A DNA stretch of 18,026 nucleotides, taken from NCBI GenBank assembly GCA_945865855.1, contig CAMBES010000009.1:1-18026 (forward strand), written 5' to 3'. Positions 1 to 7,820 of the stretch are shown here, piece by piece. The notes beneath the pieces were generated by a model. It was not told the DNA's origin. It searched no databases and saw only the letters and a program-made list of their open reading frames with translations. The stretch's first letter is position 1, and each line of letters opens with the position of its first letter. The translations under genes and the position numbers were made by a program. The DNA comes from Rhizobium sp. Q54 (GTDB lineage: Bacteria; Pseudomonadota; Alphaproteobacteria; Rickettsiales; UBA1997).

Positions 1-1395
1 GGAACAGATTTGGTAATCACACTTGATTGCGGCACTGTCGCTTTCAAGCCACTCGAAGATGCTGCTGCTGTGGGCCTGGAGATTATCGTGATTGATCATC
101 ATCTCGGAGTTCTTGAAAAACCTCAGTCGATCGCGGTGATTAATCCAAATTTACTCGACGAAAAATTCCCGCACAAAAATCTTTGTGCTGCCGGCGTGAC
201 GTTTTTATTTGTGGTCGCGATTAATAAAAAATTGCGCGAAGAAAATTTTTACGCGCAAAAAAAAGAACCAAATCTTTTGAATCTTCTCGACCTCGTCGCC
301 CTTGGAACTGTTTGCGATGTGATGTCTTTAACTGGCTTAAATCGTGCCTTCGTAGCTGCTGGTTTAAAAATTTTAAAGCAGAGAAAAAATTTAGGTTTGC
401 GCGAAATTTGTGATTTGGCCGGACTTGACGAAGAGCCCTCTGCTTACCATTTAGGATTTGTAATCGGTCCACGCATCAATGCTGGCGGACGTGTAGGAAA
501 ATCTGATTTAGGCGCGACAATTCTTTCAAGCGAAGATGAAGAGGAAGTAAAGGCCATCGCGCAACAATTAGAAACTTTTAATAAGCAGCGCAAAGAGATT
601 GAAGTGCAAGTTTTAGAAGAGGCCGTGAAGTCGCTGGAGTCGGGCCCTTTGACGCGTAGCGCAACAGAATCATGTTTTGGCGGCTTTTCAAAAAATGATC
701 CAATAATTTTTGCCGTCGCAAAAAACTGGCATCAAGGCGTAATCGGAATCGTCGCGTCACGTCTAAAAGATTTGTACAACAAGCCCGTCGCTGTAATTGC
801 GATTGATGATGAAGGCAAGAAGGGCAAGGCTTCGTGCCGCTCAATTTCTGGAATTGATTTCGGCGGAGAAATTTTAAAAGCGCGATTGGAAGGCTTGTTG
901 ATTGAAGGCGGAGGCCATGCGATGGCTGGTGGATTTTCGGTTGCCCCAGAAAAAATTTCTGAACTTCACCAATTTTTCTGTAAAAATTTAGCGCAAAAAG
1001 TCGAAGAAATTTCTGCGCAAAAAGATGCCGAATTCGACATTGCGCTCGATCTTGCGCAGGTGAATTTAGATTTGCTAAAAGAGCTGGCAAAGCTTGAGCC
1101 ATTTGGCGTTGGCAACATGCGTCCTAAATTTCTTTTGCGCAATGTGGTGAAGGTGAAAGCGAATTTAGTCGGCCAAACTGCAGAACATATTTCCTGTGTT
1201 TTTTCTTCCAAATCCGTGCTCGGATTTAATGGCCAAATTCAAGCAATCGCTTTTCGTAGTAACAAAACCCCTCTTGGCGAAATGCTTCTCGATTCGAAAT
1301 TTACCAAGCCGATCAACTTAGTCGGAACCTTGAATATCAATGCCTGGATGGGTGTTGAAAAAGTGCAGATGATTATTGAAGATGTGCTGATCTAG
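1..1395 (+). CDS. recJ: Single-stranded-DNA-specific 5'-3' exonuclease RecJ, 5'-truncated by window edge
   Basis: RecJ degrades single-stranded DNA 5' to 3' in recombinational and mismatch repair. The frame is open from the first base and 464 residues are visible; family members are usually about 560-600, so roughly the first 100-130 residues, including the first aspartate motif, lie outside the window. Counting from the first visible codon, the DCG motif is at 9-11 and the DHH motif at 32-34. Further on come LVALGTVCDV, GPRINAGGRVG, WHQGVIGIVASR, the DHHA1 signature GGGHAMAGGFSV and the C-terminal EPFGVGNMRPKF. A TTG at base 10 is in frame but falls inside the conserved domain and is not the real start. 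The stretch of about 18 residues before DPIIFAVAKNWHQG is longer than in E. coli RecJ. The gene converges on metE across a shared hairpin. Identification is secure. Confidence 0.95.
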   Translation, partial: GTDLVITLDCGTVAFKPLEDAAAVGLEIIVIDHHLGVLEKPQSIAVINPNLLDEKFPHKNLCAAGVTFLFVVAINKKLREENFYAQKKEPNLLNLLDLVALGTVCDVMSLTGLNRAFVAAGLKILKQRKNLGLREICDLAGLDEEPSAYHLGFVIGPRINAGGRVGKSDLGATILSSEDEEEVKAIAQQLETFNKQRKEIEVQVLEEAVKSLESGPLTRSATESCFGGFSKNDPIIFAVAKNWHQGVIGIVASRLKDLYNKPVAVIAIDDEGKKGKASCRSISGIDFGGEILKARLEGLLIEGGGHAMAGGFSVAPEKISELHQFFCKNLAQKVEEISAQKDAEFDIALDLAQVNLDLLKELAKLEPFGVGNMRPKFLLRNVVKVKANLVGQTAEHISCVFSSKSVLGFNGQIQAIAFRSNKTPLGEMLLDSKFTKPINLVGTLNINAWMGVEKVQMIIEDVLI

Positions 1396-1412
1396 TTTTT
1401 CTGGGACAAAAT

Positions 1413-1446
1413 AAAAGGGTCAGACTCTTGCGAGCTTGACCCTTTT
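1413..1446. terminator. Bidirectional hairpin terminator between recJ and metE
   Basis: A ten-base arm AAAAGGGTCA (1413-1422) pairs perfectly with TGACCCTTTT (1437-1446). The interior can add CTC/GAG around a TTGC loop. The arms start with A's and end with T's, so transcripts from either strand would end the stem in a short U run. It sits 17 bases after the recJ stop and 36 bases beyond the metE stop, where two convergent genes would share a terminator. The role is inferred from shape and position. Confidence 0.75.
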
Positions 1447-1482
1447 ACGTGAAAAATAATCTCAGAAATAGAGCTCAATGAT

Positions 1483-3747
1483 TTACAAAGCGCTTCTTAA
1501 TTCTTTAGTCGCATCAACCATTGCCTTCAGTGCTGCCTTGGTTTCCGGCCAGTCACGAGTTTTAAGGCCGCAATCAGGATTTACCCAAATTTGTTCAGGC
1601 TTCAAAACATCTAGTGCCTTTTGCAGAAGATTTTTCATTTCTTCTTTTTTCGGCACGCGCGGGCTGTGAATATCGTAAACGCCTGGTCCGATTTCATTCG
1701 GATATTTGAAGTTTACGAAGGCGTTCAGCAAGTCCATTTGTGAGCGCGAAGTTTCGATTGAAATCACGTCAGCATCCATTTTTGCGATCGCTTCAATGAT
1801 GTCGTTAAATTCAGAGTAACACATGTGAGTGTGAATCTGAGTTCTATCTTCAACGCCGGAAGCGCTGATTCTAAAGGCCTCAACCGCCCATTTTAAATAT
1901 TCGTTCCACTTATTTCTGCGAATTGGCAGACCTTCGCGAAGTGCTGCTTCATCGATTTGCACGATTTTAATTCCCGCTTTTTCGAGATCGCAAACTTCGT
2001 CACGAATTGCAAAAGCGATTTGCAAAGCCGTTTCTTTTCTAGGCTGATCATCACGAACAAATGACCATTGAAGAATCGTGATCGGCCCAGTGAGCATGCC
2101 TTTCATAATTTTCTTCGTTTGGCTTTGTGCATATTTTGCCCATGCAACCGTCATTTCTTTTGGACGAGAAACGTCGCCGAAAATAACTGGAGGCTTCACG
2201 CAGCGTGAGCCGTAGCTTTGCACCCAGCCGTTTTTGGTGAAGAAGAACCCAGACAATTGTTCGCCGAAATATTCGACCATGTCGTTACGTTCGAACTCGC
2301 CGTGAACCAAAACATCCAAGCCAATTTCTTCTTGGAAGCGAATGGTGCGCGTGGTTTCTTCCTGTACGAATTTTTCGTAATCCGCGGCAGAAATTTTTCC
2401 GGCCTTGAAATCGGCACGAAATTTACGCACTTCTTTTGTTTGTGGAAAAGAGCCAATTGTTGTAGTTGGCAGTAAGGGTAAATCGATGTGTGCAGTTTGA
2501 ATTTTTTTGCGCGCAGTGAAATTACTTTTGCGGCTCATCAAAGATTCGTCGATTTCTGCAACGCGTTTTTTCACAAGTTCATTGTGAATTCTGCGTGAAG
2601 ATTTTCTTGCTTTGAGCGCTGTTTTATTCGCAGAAATTTCTGCTTTAACTTTGAAGTCTTCTCCGTCAGCTGCCTGAGCAATTATTGCTAGCTCAGCTAG
2701 TTTTTGCGTCGCAAATGAAAGCCAAGATCTTAATTCTGAATCAAGATCTTTTTCATTGTCGAGATCAACTGGAGTGTGAATCAATGAGCATGAAGGTGCC
2801 ACAATCAAGCGCCCGCGACCAAGTTTCGCTGATGCTTTTTTTACCAACTCAACTGATTTTTCTAAGTTGTTGATCCAAATATTACGGCCATCAATTACGC
2901 CCAGAGACAAGGTTTGGCCGGACTTAACGAGATTCAAAACTTCTTCAAATTGCTGAGGAGCGCGAACCAAATCAACGTGAACTGATTCAGTGCCAAGGTC
3001 GAAAGCGAGAGTCGCATTTTCGCTCAGAGAATCAAAATAAGTTGCGAGGTGAAGTTTAATTGAGCCCGCTTTTTGCTTGAGTTGTGGATATGCTTTTAGA
3101 TAGGCCTGGATCACTTCAGCTGACAAATCTGTAACCAAAAAAGGCTCATCAATTTGCACATCCTTTACACCAATTTCTGATAATTTTTTGAAAAGTTCCA
3201 AGTAAGCAGCAAGAAGATTTTCAAGCAAATCTAATTTGTTTGAGCCATCTACAGACTTGCCAAGAAGCAAGAAACTAACTGGCCCAATGATCACCGGACG
3301 AGTTTCGATTCCTAATTTTTTTGCTTCCAAAAATTCTTCAAAAACTTTGTTCGCAGAGATTTTAAACTGCTGATCTTTTTTGAATTCAGGAACGATGTAG
3401 TGATAGTTGGTGTCAAACCATTTGGTCATTTCCATCGCTGTTACTTCATCAGTGCCGCGTGCCATTGCGAAGTAAAGATCAAGGCCAGAAAATTTAGCGA
3501 AGCGATCAGGAATTGCGCCAAGCAAAGTTTGAGCATCTAGAATTTGATCGTAAAAGGAGAAGTCGTTCGAAGGGATAAAATGAATCCCGTTTGCTCTTTG
3601 CTCTTCCCAATTTTTTCTTCTAATTTCCGCCGCGGCCTCTTGCAAATCAGCAGCGGTTGAGGCCTTTTTCCAATAGCTTTCGACGGCTTTTTTAAGTTCG
3701 CGATTAGCACCAATTCTCGGAAATCCGAGCGAAGCAGTTTTTAACAT
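1483..3747 (-). CDS. metE: Cobalamin-independent methionine synthase MetE
   Basis: MetE transfers a methyl group from 5-methyltetrahydropteroyltri-glutamate to homocysteine, the last step of methionine synthesis, without vitamin B12. The protein has 754 residues, essentially the family length. The N-terminal half opens with FPRIGANRELKKAVESYW and the catalytic C-terminal barrel follows. The zinc ligands fall at the same numbers as in E. coli MetE: His641 and Cys643 in HTHMCYSEF, Glu665 in ISIETSR and Cys726 in NPDCGLKTR, so the enzyme should be active. The ATG at 3747 is followed directly by the conserved N-terminus and has no Shine-Dalgarno sequence (upstream bases AATATAAACAAAA). The gene is divergent from the ferredoxin-NADP reductase and convergent with recJ. 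No other methionine gene adjoins it. Confidence 0.97.
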   Translation of the reverse strand: MLKTASLGFPRIGANRELKKAVESYWKKASTAADLQEAAAEIRRKNWEEQRANGIHFIPSNDFSFYDQILDAQTLLGAIPDRFAKFSGLDLYFAMARGTDEVTAMEMTKWFDTNYHYIVPEFKKDQQFKISANKVFEEFLEAKKLGIETRPVIIGPVSFLLLGKSVDGSNKLDLLENLLAAYLELFKKLSEIGVKDVQIDEPFLVTDLSAEVIQAYLKAYPQLKQKAGSIKLHLATYFDSLSENATLAFDLGTESVHVDLVRAPQQFEEVLNLVKSGQTLSLGVIDGRNIWINNLEKSVELVKKASAKLGRGRLIVAPSCSLIHTPVDLDNEKDLDSELRSWLSFATQKLAELAIIAQAADGEDFKVKAEISANKTALKARKSSRRIHNELVKKRVAEIDESLMSRKSNFTARKKIQTAHIDLPLLPTTTIGSFPQTKEVRKFRADFKAGKISAADYEKFVQEETTRTIRFQEEIGLDVLVHGEFERNDMVEYFGEQLSGFFFTKNGWVQSYGSRCVKPPVIFGDVSRPKEMTVAWAKYAQSQTKKIMKGMLTGPITILQWSFVRDDQPRKETALQIAFAIRDEVCDLEKAGIKIVQIDEAALREGLPIRRNKWNEYLKWAVEAFRISASGVEDRTQIHTHMCYSEFNDIIEAIAKMDADVISIETSRSQMDLLNAFVNFKYPNEIGPGVYDIHSPRVPKKEEMKNLLQKALDVLKPEQIWVNPDCGLKTRDWPETKAALKAMVDATKELRSAL

Positions 3748-3812
3748 TTTTGTTTATATTGAGATTGCGCAAGGCTTTGCAACAAGGAAAGATGCGGGCT
3801 CGCAATGCGAAA

Positions 3813-3840
3813 AAAATATTTTTGGTTTAACTAAAAGCAA
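3813..3840 (-). promoter_or_regulatory. Candidate promoter for metE
   Basis: On the minus strand there is TTGCTT (3840-3835), a 16-base spacer and TATTTT (3818-3813), each matching four of six sigma-70 consensus positions. This predicts a leader of about 55-60 bases before the metE ATG. It overlaps the possible promoter of the divergent reductase gene. It is a motif match only, in an AT-rich stretch where chance matches are common. Confidence 0.3.
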
Positions 3841-3852
3841 GGTAGTTATAGT
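3822..3852 (+). promoter_or_regulatory. Weak candidate promoter for the ferredoxin-NADP reductase gene
   Basis: TTGGTT (3822-3827) and TATAGT (3847-3852) are separated by 19 bases. The -10 box is good (five of six), but the spacing is longer than the usual 17. It lies 38 bases ahead of the reductase ATG and interleaves with the metE promoter candidate on the other strand. Confidence 0.25.
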
Positions 3853-3890
3853 TTTGCACGAAGTATTTCCTCTAAAAAATTCTTAAAAAA

Positions 3891-4898
3891 ATGACAATTC
3901 ACAAAACCGACTTGGTTGTTGTTGGCGCTGGTCCGACAGGTTTATTTGCAGTGTTTGAAGCTGGCATGCTCAAGATGAAATGCCACGTGATTGACTCGCT
4001 TGAAGTTATTGGTGGTCAGTGTTGCGCGCTTTATCCAGAGAAGCCGATTTACGATATTCCTGCTCATCCAAAAATTTTAGCGAGTGAGTTGATCGAGATG
4101 CTTGAAGCGCAAGCGACGCCATTTCATCCGACTTACCACTTGAATCAACGTGTTGAAAAATTTGTCAAAAATGCGGACGGAACTTTCACGGTTACGACTT
4201 CAAAAAATACTCAAATTGAATGCAAAGCCTTGATCATCGCTGCGGGCTGCGGCGCCTTTGGCCCTAATCGTCCGCCGCTTGAAGGTCTCGAAGAATTTGA
4301 AGGAAAATCAATTTTCTACGCTGTGCGCAATAAAGCTGAATTTGTTGGAAAAAATATTGTGATTGCCGGTGGCGGCGATTCAGCTGTGGATTGGGCGATT
4401 AGCCTTTCAGAAATCGCCAAAAAAGTTTACGTAATTCATCGCCGCGACAAATTTCGCTGTGCCCCAGAAAGCGCCGATAAAATGAAAAAATTATCCGAAG
4501 AAGGAAAAATCGAGTTAGTAATTCCTTACCAACTTGATGGTCTTGAAGGCTCAGACGGCAAGCTTTCAGCGGTTTTGGTAAAAGATTTCGACGGCAATGT
4601 AAAAAAACTAGAAGCTGATTATTTGTTGCCATTCTTCGGCCTAGCCATGGAACTTGGCCCAATCGCTGATTGGGGTCTAAGCCTTCACAAACACCATCTC
4701 GACGTTGATGTTTCAACAATGCAAACATCAGAGCCCGGCATCTACGCCATCGGCGACATCGCGACCTACAAAAATAAATTGAAGTTAATCCTCACGGGAT
4801 TTGCCGAAGCCGCAACAGCAGCGCATGATTTGCACAAAGTTGTTTACCCAAATCAGGCTTACAATTTTGAATATTCAACGAGCAAAGGGGTTTCGTAA
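3891..4898 (+). CDS. Ferredoxin/flavodoxin-NADP(+) reductase, thioredoxin-reductase-like type
   Basis: This 335-residue flavoprotein should move electrons between NADPH and ferredoxin or flavodoxin in the cytosol. The FAD-binding motif VVVGAGPTGLFAVFEAG is at the N-terminus, followed by GGQCCALYPEKPIYDIPAHP, which is typical of the thioredoxin-reductase-like FNR class. The NADP-binding glycine motif VIAGGGDSAVDWA and HRRDKFR follow near the middle, and the second FAD signature, AIGDIATYKNKLKLILTGFAEA, is near the end. The redox CxxC of true thioredoxin reductase, expected just before the NADP motif's helix, is absent, so disulfide reduction is unlikely. The start at 3891 precedes the FAD motif by the normal few residues and has no Shine-Dalgarno sequence (CTTAAAAAA). 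It is divergent from metE. Confidence 0.9.
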   Translation: MTIHKTDLVVVGAGPTGLFAVFEAGMLKMKCHVIDSLEVIGGQCCALYPEKPIYDIPAHPKILASELIEMLEAQATPFHPTYHLNQRVEKFVKNADGTFTVTTSKNTQIECKALIIAAGCGAFGPNRPPLEGLEEFEGKSIFYAVRNKAEFVGKNIVIAGGGDSAVDWAISLSEIAKKVYVIHRRDKFRCAPESADKMKKLSEEGKIELVIPYQLDGLEGSDGKLSAVLVKDFDGNVKKLEADYLLPFFGLAMELGPIADWGLSLHKHHLDVDVSTMQTSEPGIYAIGDIATYKNKLKLILTGFAEAATAAHDLHKVVYPNQAYNFEYSTSKGVS

Positions 4899-4906
4899 TT
4901 CGGTCA

Positions 4907-4927
4907 GCCTCCTTTCTAAAAGGAGGC
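4907..4927. repeat. Perfect 9-bp hairpin just after the reductase stop
   Basis: GCCTCCTTT (4907-4915) and AAAGGAGGC (4919-4927) are perfect inverted arms around a 3-base loop, eight bases after the reductase stop codon. No T run follows, so it is not a classic intrinsic terminator. It may protect the 3' end of the mRNA or be one part of a dispersed palindromic repeat. Confidence 0.5.
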
Positions 4928-4990
4928 GGCGCTTAGCACTGGAGGATCTCCCGAGCCAAGAGTAATTTTTTCGAGCGCTCCAAAAAAATC

Positions 4991-5045
4991 ACCCTCCGCC
5001 ACTTCGTGGCTCCCCCTCTTTTTCAAAGAAGGCTTTTGCCTTCTC
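4991..5045. repeat. Double-hairpin, repeat-like intergenic segment
   Basis: Two further hairpins lie in the gap ahead of the pentapeptide gene: GCCAC/GTGGC (4998-5002 with 5006-5010, loop TTC), flanked by pyrimidine-rich CCCTCC and TCCCCCTC, and AGAAGGC/GCCTTCT (5027-5033 with 5038-5044, loop TTTT). The composition differs from the surrounding coding DNA and resembles the small palindromic repeats scattered between genes in many bacteria. The rest of the gap (5046-5145) holds a weak TTGACT box at 5058-5063 and a small GTCAG/CTGAC hairpin (5105-5118). I see no open reading frame in it. Confidence 0.4.
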
Positions 5046-5145
5046 TGAATGGAGTATTTGACTCTGTTTACACTTTCATATCCTTGGCGCAACATTAAGG
5101 CTTGGTCAGAGACCTGACTTGCGACGGGGTTAATTCCAATAAATT

Positions 5146-6504
5146 ATGATCAAATCAGCTTTGGATGACCAATTTTATGCGTTGCAAAGAAAAATTAGGG
5201 ACGGAGGTGTCCATAAAGCGAGTTGCCCCAAAGAATGGATTGATTTAATTGAATCCTTGAATCCTGGCGCGGAAATGACGCTAGTAGCGCTGGAGAAAGA
5301 AGAATTTTATTGTGGGAGTAATGTTTTGGAGGATGGATGGAGATTTCCTTCAAGATTAAATCTTCGCGGAAGATTTAATCTTCTAAATTTTAGAAACGCC
5401 AAATTTAATGAGCTAAACTGCGCCGATGCAAAATTCGACGATAAGGTGAATTTTCACCGTGCAACTTTCGATAAAGTGAGCTTTTTATCTTCAGAATTTA
5501 AAGAAGGGGTTAATTTTCAAGGGGCGCAAATAAGGAACGAATCTTTATTTGGGGGCGCCAAATTTTCTTCTGGAGCTGATTTTTTTGGAGCAAAGTTTGT
5601 CAAATCTTCTATTTTTTCTGGCTCTTTCTTTTCAGGCAAAGTTGGTTTTGAACAGTGCGAGTTTGAATCTGGCGCCCTATTTGAATGTCTTAAGTTTGAT
5701 CAAAACACCGAGTTAAACTTTGAGCGCGCTGTAATTGGTGGAGAATGCTTTAAAGTAAGTGATTGTGGAGAGGGATATCCGCTTGCTGCCATTAAATTGA
5801 GACATGCTATTTTTAAATGCCCCGTGGTTTTTGATATACACTTAAAAACTTGTCCAGATTTCTCGGAAGTCTATTTCTTAAATAAATTCTTTATAAAAGA
5901 AACTTGGCTAGAAGAAGGCGAGAGAGTTGATAAGAAAGAGAAAATTGAAGCTGACGACGAACCAAAATTCCGCTTCCTAAAAAAATATTTCGCTGAGCGC
6001 GGTAATCACTTCAAAGAGCAGGAATATTTTACTTACGAGATGAGGGCTAGGCGGAGGAGGTTAATTAGTCAGCTTTGCTTTACGCGCTCAAAAGACTTTT
6101 TAAATAATCCGGTTCATCGGGCAATTGAAGGGCTTAAAAATTTTTTCGAACTTGCTCTGTTTTCGCTCTACGAAATAACAAGCAACTTCGGCATGAGTTG
6201 GGTGAGGCCTTTAGCTTGTTTGGTTGTTTCAAGTAGGCTTATTGCACTAAGATTGGATAAGATTGGGCCGGATTCTTGGGTGCCGAGCGTGATCGAATTC
6301 TTTAATATTTTTGGAAAGAGTGACTGGTTGGAATCTTCAACGGTTGGCTTTTTTGAGGCCTTTACAAAAACTTTAACTCCTCTCTCGACAGCAAAGGATT
6401 TTGCGGATCCTTATGATTGGGTCGTGAATATTCATTGCCTGATCAATGGCGCACTGATTTTCTTGCTGATCATTGGCCTCCGCAACAAATTCAAAATCAA
6501 ATAA
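5146..6504 (+). CDS. Pentapeptide-repeat-like protein with C-terminal membrane region
   Basis: This 452-residue protein has unknown function. Residues roughly 70-260 show the rhythm of a pentapeptide-repeat solenoid, with phenylalanine at about five-residue spacing in units such as FRNAKF, FDDKVNF, FQGAQI and FFGAKF. A linker with GNHFKEQEYFTYEMRARRRR (near 286) matches a conserved element I associate with membrane-anchored pentapeptide proteins, followed by LYEITSNFGMSWVRPL. Hydrophobic stretches occur near 355-370 and clearly near 428-446 (CLINGALIFLLIIGL). A quinolone-resistance Qnr/MfpA role is unlikely because those proteins lack a membrane tail. It ends one base before the lolC-type ATG, so the two are probably cotranscribed. 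It follows a repeat-rich gap, which would fit later insertion beside lolC. ATG 5146 has no Shine-Dalgarno sequence nearby. Confidence 0.7.
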   Translation: MIKSALDDQFYALQRKIRDGGVHKASCPKEWIDLIESLNPGAEMTLVALEKEEFYCGSNVLEDGWRFPSRLNLRGRFNLLNFRNAKFNELNCADAKFDDKVNFHRATFDKVSFLSSEFKEGVNFQGAQIRNESLFGGAKFSSGADFFGAKFVKSSIFSGSFFSGKVGFEQCEFESGALFECLKFDQNTELNFERAVIGGECFKVSDCGEGYPLAAIKLRHAIFKCPVVFDIHLKTCPDFSEVYFLNKFFIKETWLEEGERVDKKEKIEADDEPKFRFLKKYFAERGNHFKEQEYFTYEMRARRRRLISQLCFTRSKDFLNNPVHRAIEGLKNFFELALFSLYEITSNFGMSWVRPLACLVVSSRLIALRLDKIGPDSWVPSVIEFFNIFGKSDWLESSTVGFFEAFTKTLTPLSTAKDFADPYDWVVNIHCLINGALIFLLIIGLRNKFKIK

Positions 6505-6505
6505 C

Positions 6506-7756
6506 ATGTTCTCCAAGCTCGAATTCCTCATCGCCTTCCGTTACCTTCGTTCAAAACGCAAAGAAGGGTTCATTTCGATCACGGCGATTTTTTCTTTTGT
6601 TGGGATCATGATTGGCGTGGCTACGTTGATTGTGGTGATGTCGGTGATGAATGGTTTTCGTTACGAATTGGTGAATCGAATTCTTGGTGTTAATGCGCAT
6701 TTGACGGTTTACAGCAGCAATCACAAAATCAGTAATTACGCCGAAATTTTGAGTGAGATTCAGAAAATTCCTGGTGTCGAATTTGCTAATCCGATTGTTG
6801 AAAGTCAGGCGATGCTGTCATCGCCGAAGAAAAATGCGGGCGGTTTGGTGAAGGGTCTTAAGGTTGATGATCTCAAAAATAAAAAGCTGATTTCAGAAAA
6901 TATTACTGCAGGAAATATCGAGGCATTGTCGGATAGAAATTCGATTTTGATTGGCTCAGCTGTTGCGCAAAACATGGGTTTGAAAGTGGGCGACAATCTT
7001 AAATTAATTTCTGCAGAAACTAGCCAGACCTTGATTGGTGCAATTCCGCGCATCAAGACTTACCAAGTTGGGGGAGTGTTTGACAGCGGAATGTATGAGT
7101 ATGATTCAAGCACAATTTTCATGAATTTTGAAATGGCACAAACGCATTTCCGCTTTGCTGACGCGGCTTCGGGAATTGAAGTTTTTGTGCGCGATCCAAA
7201 TAAATTAGATGAAATGAAGGATGATTTTTATCAACTTTTGCTGAAATATCCTGACCTCTACGCCATGGATTGGCAGCAGTCTAACTCAGGCTTCATCGAT
7301 GCTTTGAAAGTTGAAAGCACAGTGATGTTTTTGATTTTAACTCTGATCATTTTAGTCGCTGCTTTCAACATCATCTCGAGCATGATCATGTTGGTGAATG
7401 ATAAAAATAAAAACATCGCGCTCTTGCGCACTCTTGGCATGAGCAAATTTTCAGTGATGAGAATTTTTTTGATTTGCGGCTCTTCGATCGGATTTGTTGG
7501 AACTTTTTTAGGCTTCTTAATCGGCGTATTATTTTCGAATAACATTAATTCGATTAAGATGTGGCTTGAGTCGATGGCCAATATCTCGCTTTTCAATCCG
7601 ATGGTTTATTTTCTCTCAACCTTGCCGGCAAAAGTTTTTGTTTCCGATGTTGTGTTGATTGTTGGTATGGCTTTAGTGATTTCTTTTTTAGCCACTCTTT
7701 ATCCGGCCTACCGCGCGAGCAAATCTAATCCAGCGGAGATTTTGCGTTACGAGTGA
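6506..7756 (+). CDS. lolC: LolC/LolE-type lipoprotein-releasing ABC transporter permease
   Basis: This is the inner-membrane permease of the LolCDE complex, which extracts lipoproteins from the inner membrane and passes them to LolA. It has 416 residues, the family length. The N-terminus FLIAFRYLRSKRKEGFIS and the first membrane helix with GIMIGVATLIVVMSVMNGF are diagnostic. A periplasmic domain of about 220 residues follows, then three helices (about 271-296, 317-345, 375-404) and the C-terminal AYRASKSNPAEILRYE. I chose ATG 6506, where the conserved N-terminus begins; an upstream in-frame start would add 11 unrelated residues overlapping the previous gene. The ATPase gene lolD, often immediately downstream, is absent here, as the next gene lies on the other strand. 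Many alphaproteobacteria appear to use one LolC/E-type permease, so LolC and LolE cannot be told apart from sequence alone. Confidence 0.92.
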   Translation: MFSKLEFLIAFRYLRSKRKEGFISITAIFSFVGIMIGVATLIVVMSVMNGFRYELVNRILGVNAHLTVYSSNHKISNYAEILSEIQKIPGVEFANPIVESQAMLSSPKKNAGGLVKGLKVDDLKNKKLISENITAGNIEALSDRNSILIGSAVAQNMGLKVGDNLKLISAETSQTLIGAIPRIKTYQVGGVFDSGMYEYDSSTIFMNFEMAQTHFRFADAASGIEVFVRDPNKLDEMKDDFYQLLLKYPDLYAMDWQQSNSGFIDALKVESTVMFLILTLIILVAAFNIISSMIMLVNDKNKNIALLRTLGMSKFSVMRIFLICGSSIGFVGTFLGFLIGVLFSNNINSIKMWLESMANISLFNPMVYFLSTLPAKVFVSDVVLIVGMALVISFLATLYPAYRASKSNPAEILRYE

Positions 7757-7768
7757 AGGCTTTGTGTT

Positions 7769-7814
7769 GGTTGAGCGGGGAGATTTATTTACTTGGTCTC
7801 GACTTCACTCGACC
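7769..7814. terminator. Hairpin between convergent lolC and the LysM/LytM gene
   Basis: GGTTGAG (7769-7775) pairs with CTCGACC (7808-7814) with one G-T wobble, and GAGA (7780-7783) can pair with TCTC (7797-7800) inside it. The inner GGTC...GACC (7795-7798 with 7811-7814) gives an alternative fold. It lies in the only gap between two convergent genes, so a shared terminator is the simplest role. There is no long T run, and it could instead be a dispersed palindrome. Confidence 0.4.
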
Positions 7815-7820
7815 GATAAA

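Noticed and set aside
10..12. TTG as the true start of recJ
   Set aside because: The frame is open to the window edge and the codon sits just before the conserved DCG and DHH motifs, so the real start lies upstream of the window.
1478..1669. Small plus-strand ORF at the metE 3' end
   Set aside because: It is antisense to well-conserved metE coding sequence and has no recognisable features.
3748..3890. SAM or cobalamin riboswitch upstream of metE
   Set aside because: The interval is short, and I could not place the conserved bases or pseudoknot of SAM-I, SAM-II, SAH or cobalamin riboswitches. Only weak inverted repeats are present.
5146..6504. Qnr/MfpA-type gyrase-protecting pentapeptide protein
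   Set aside because: The repeats are irregular and the protein has a long linker plus membrane segments, unlike the compact soluble Qnr proteins.
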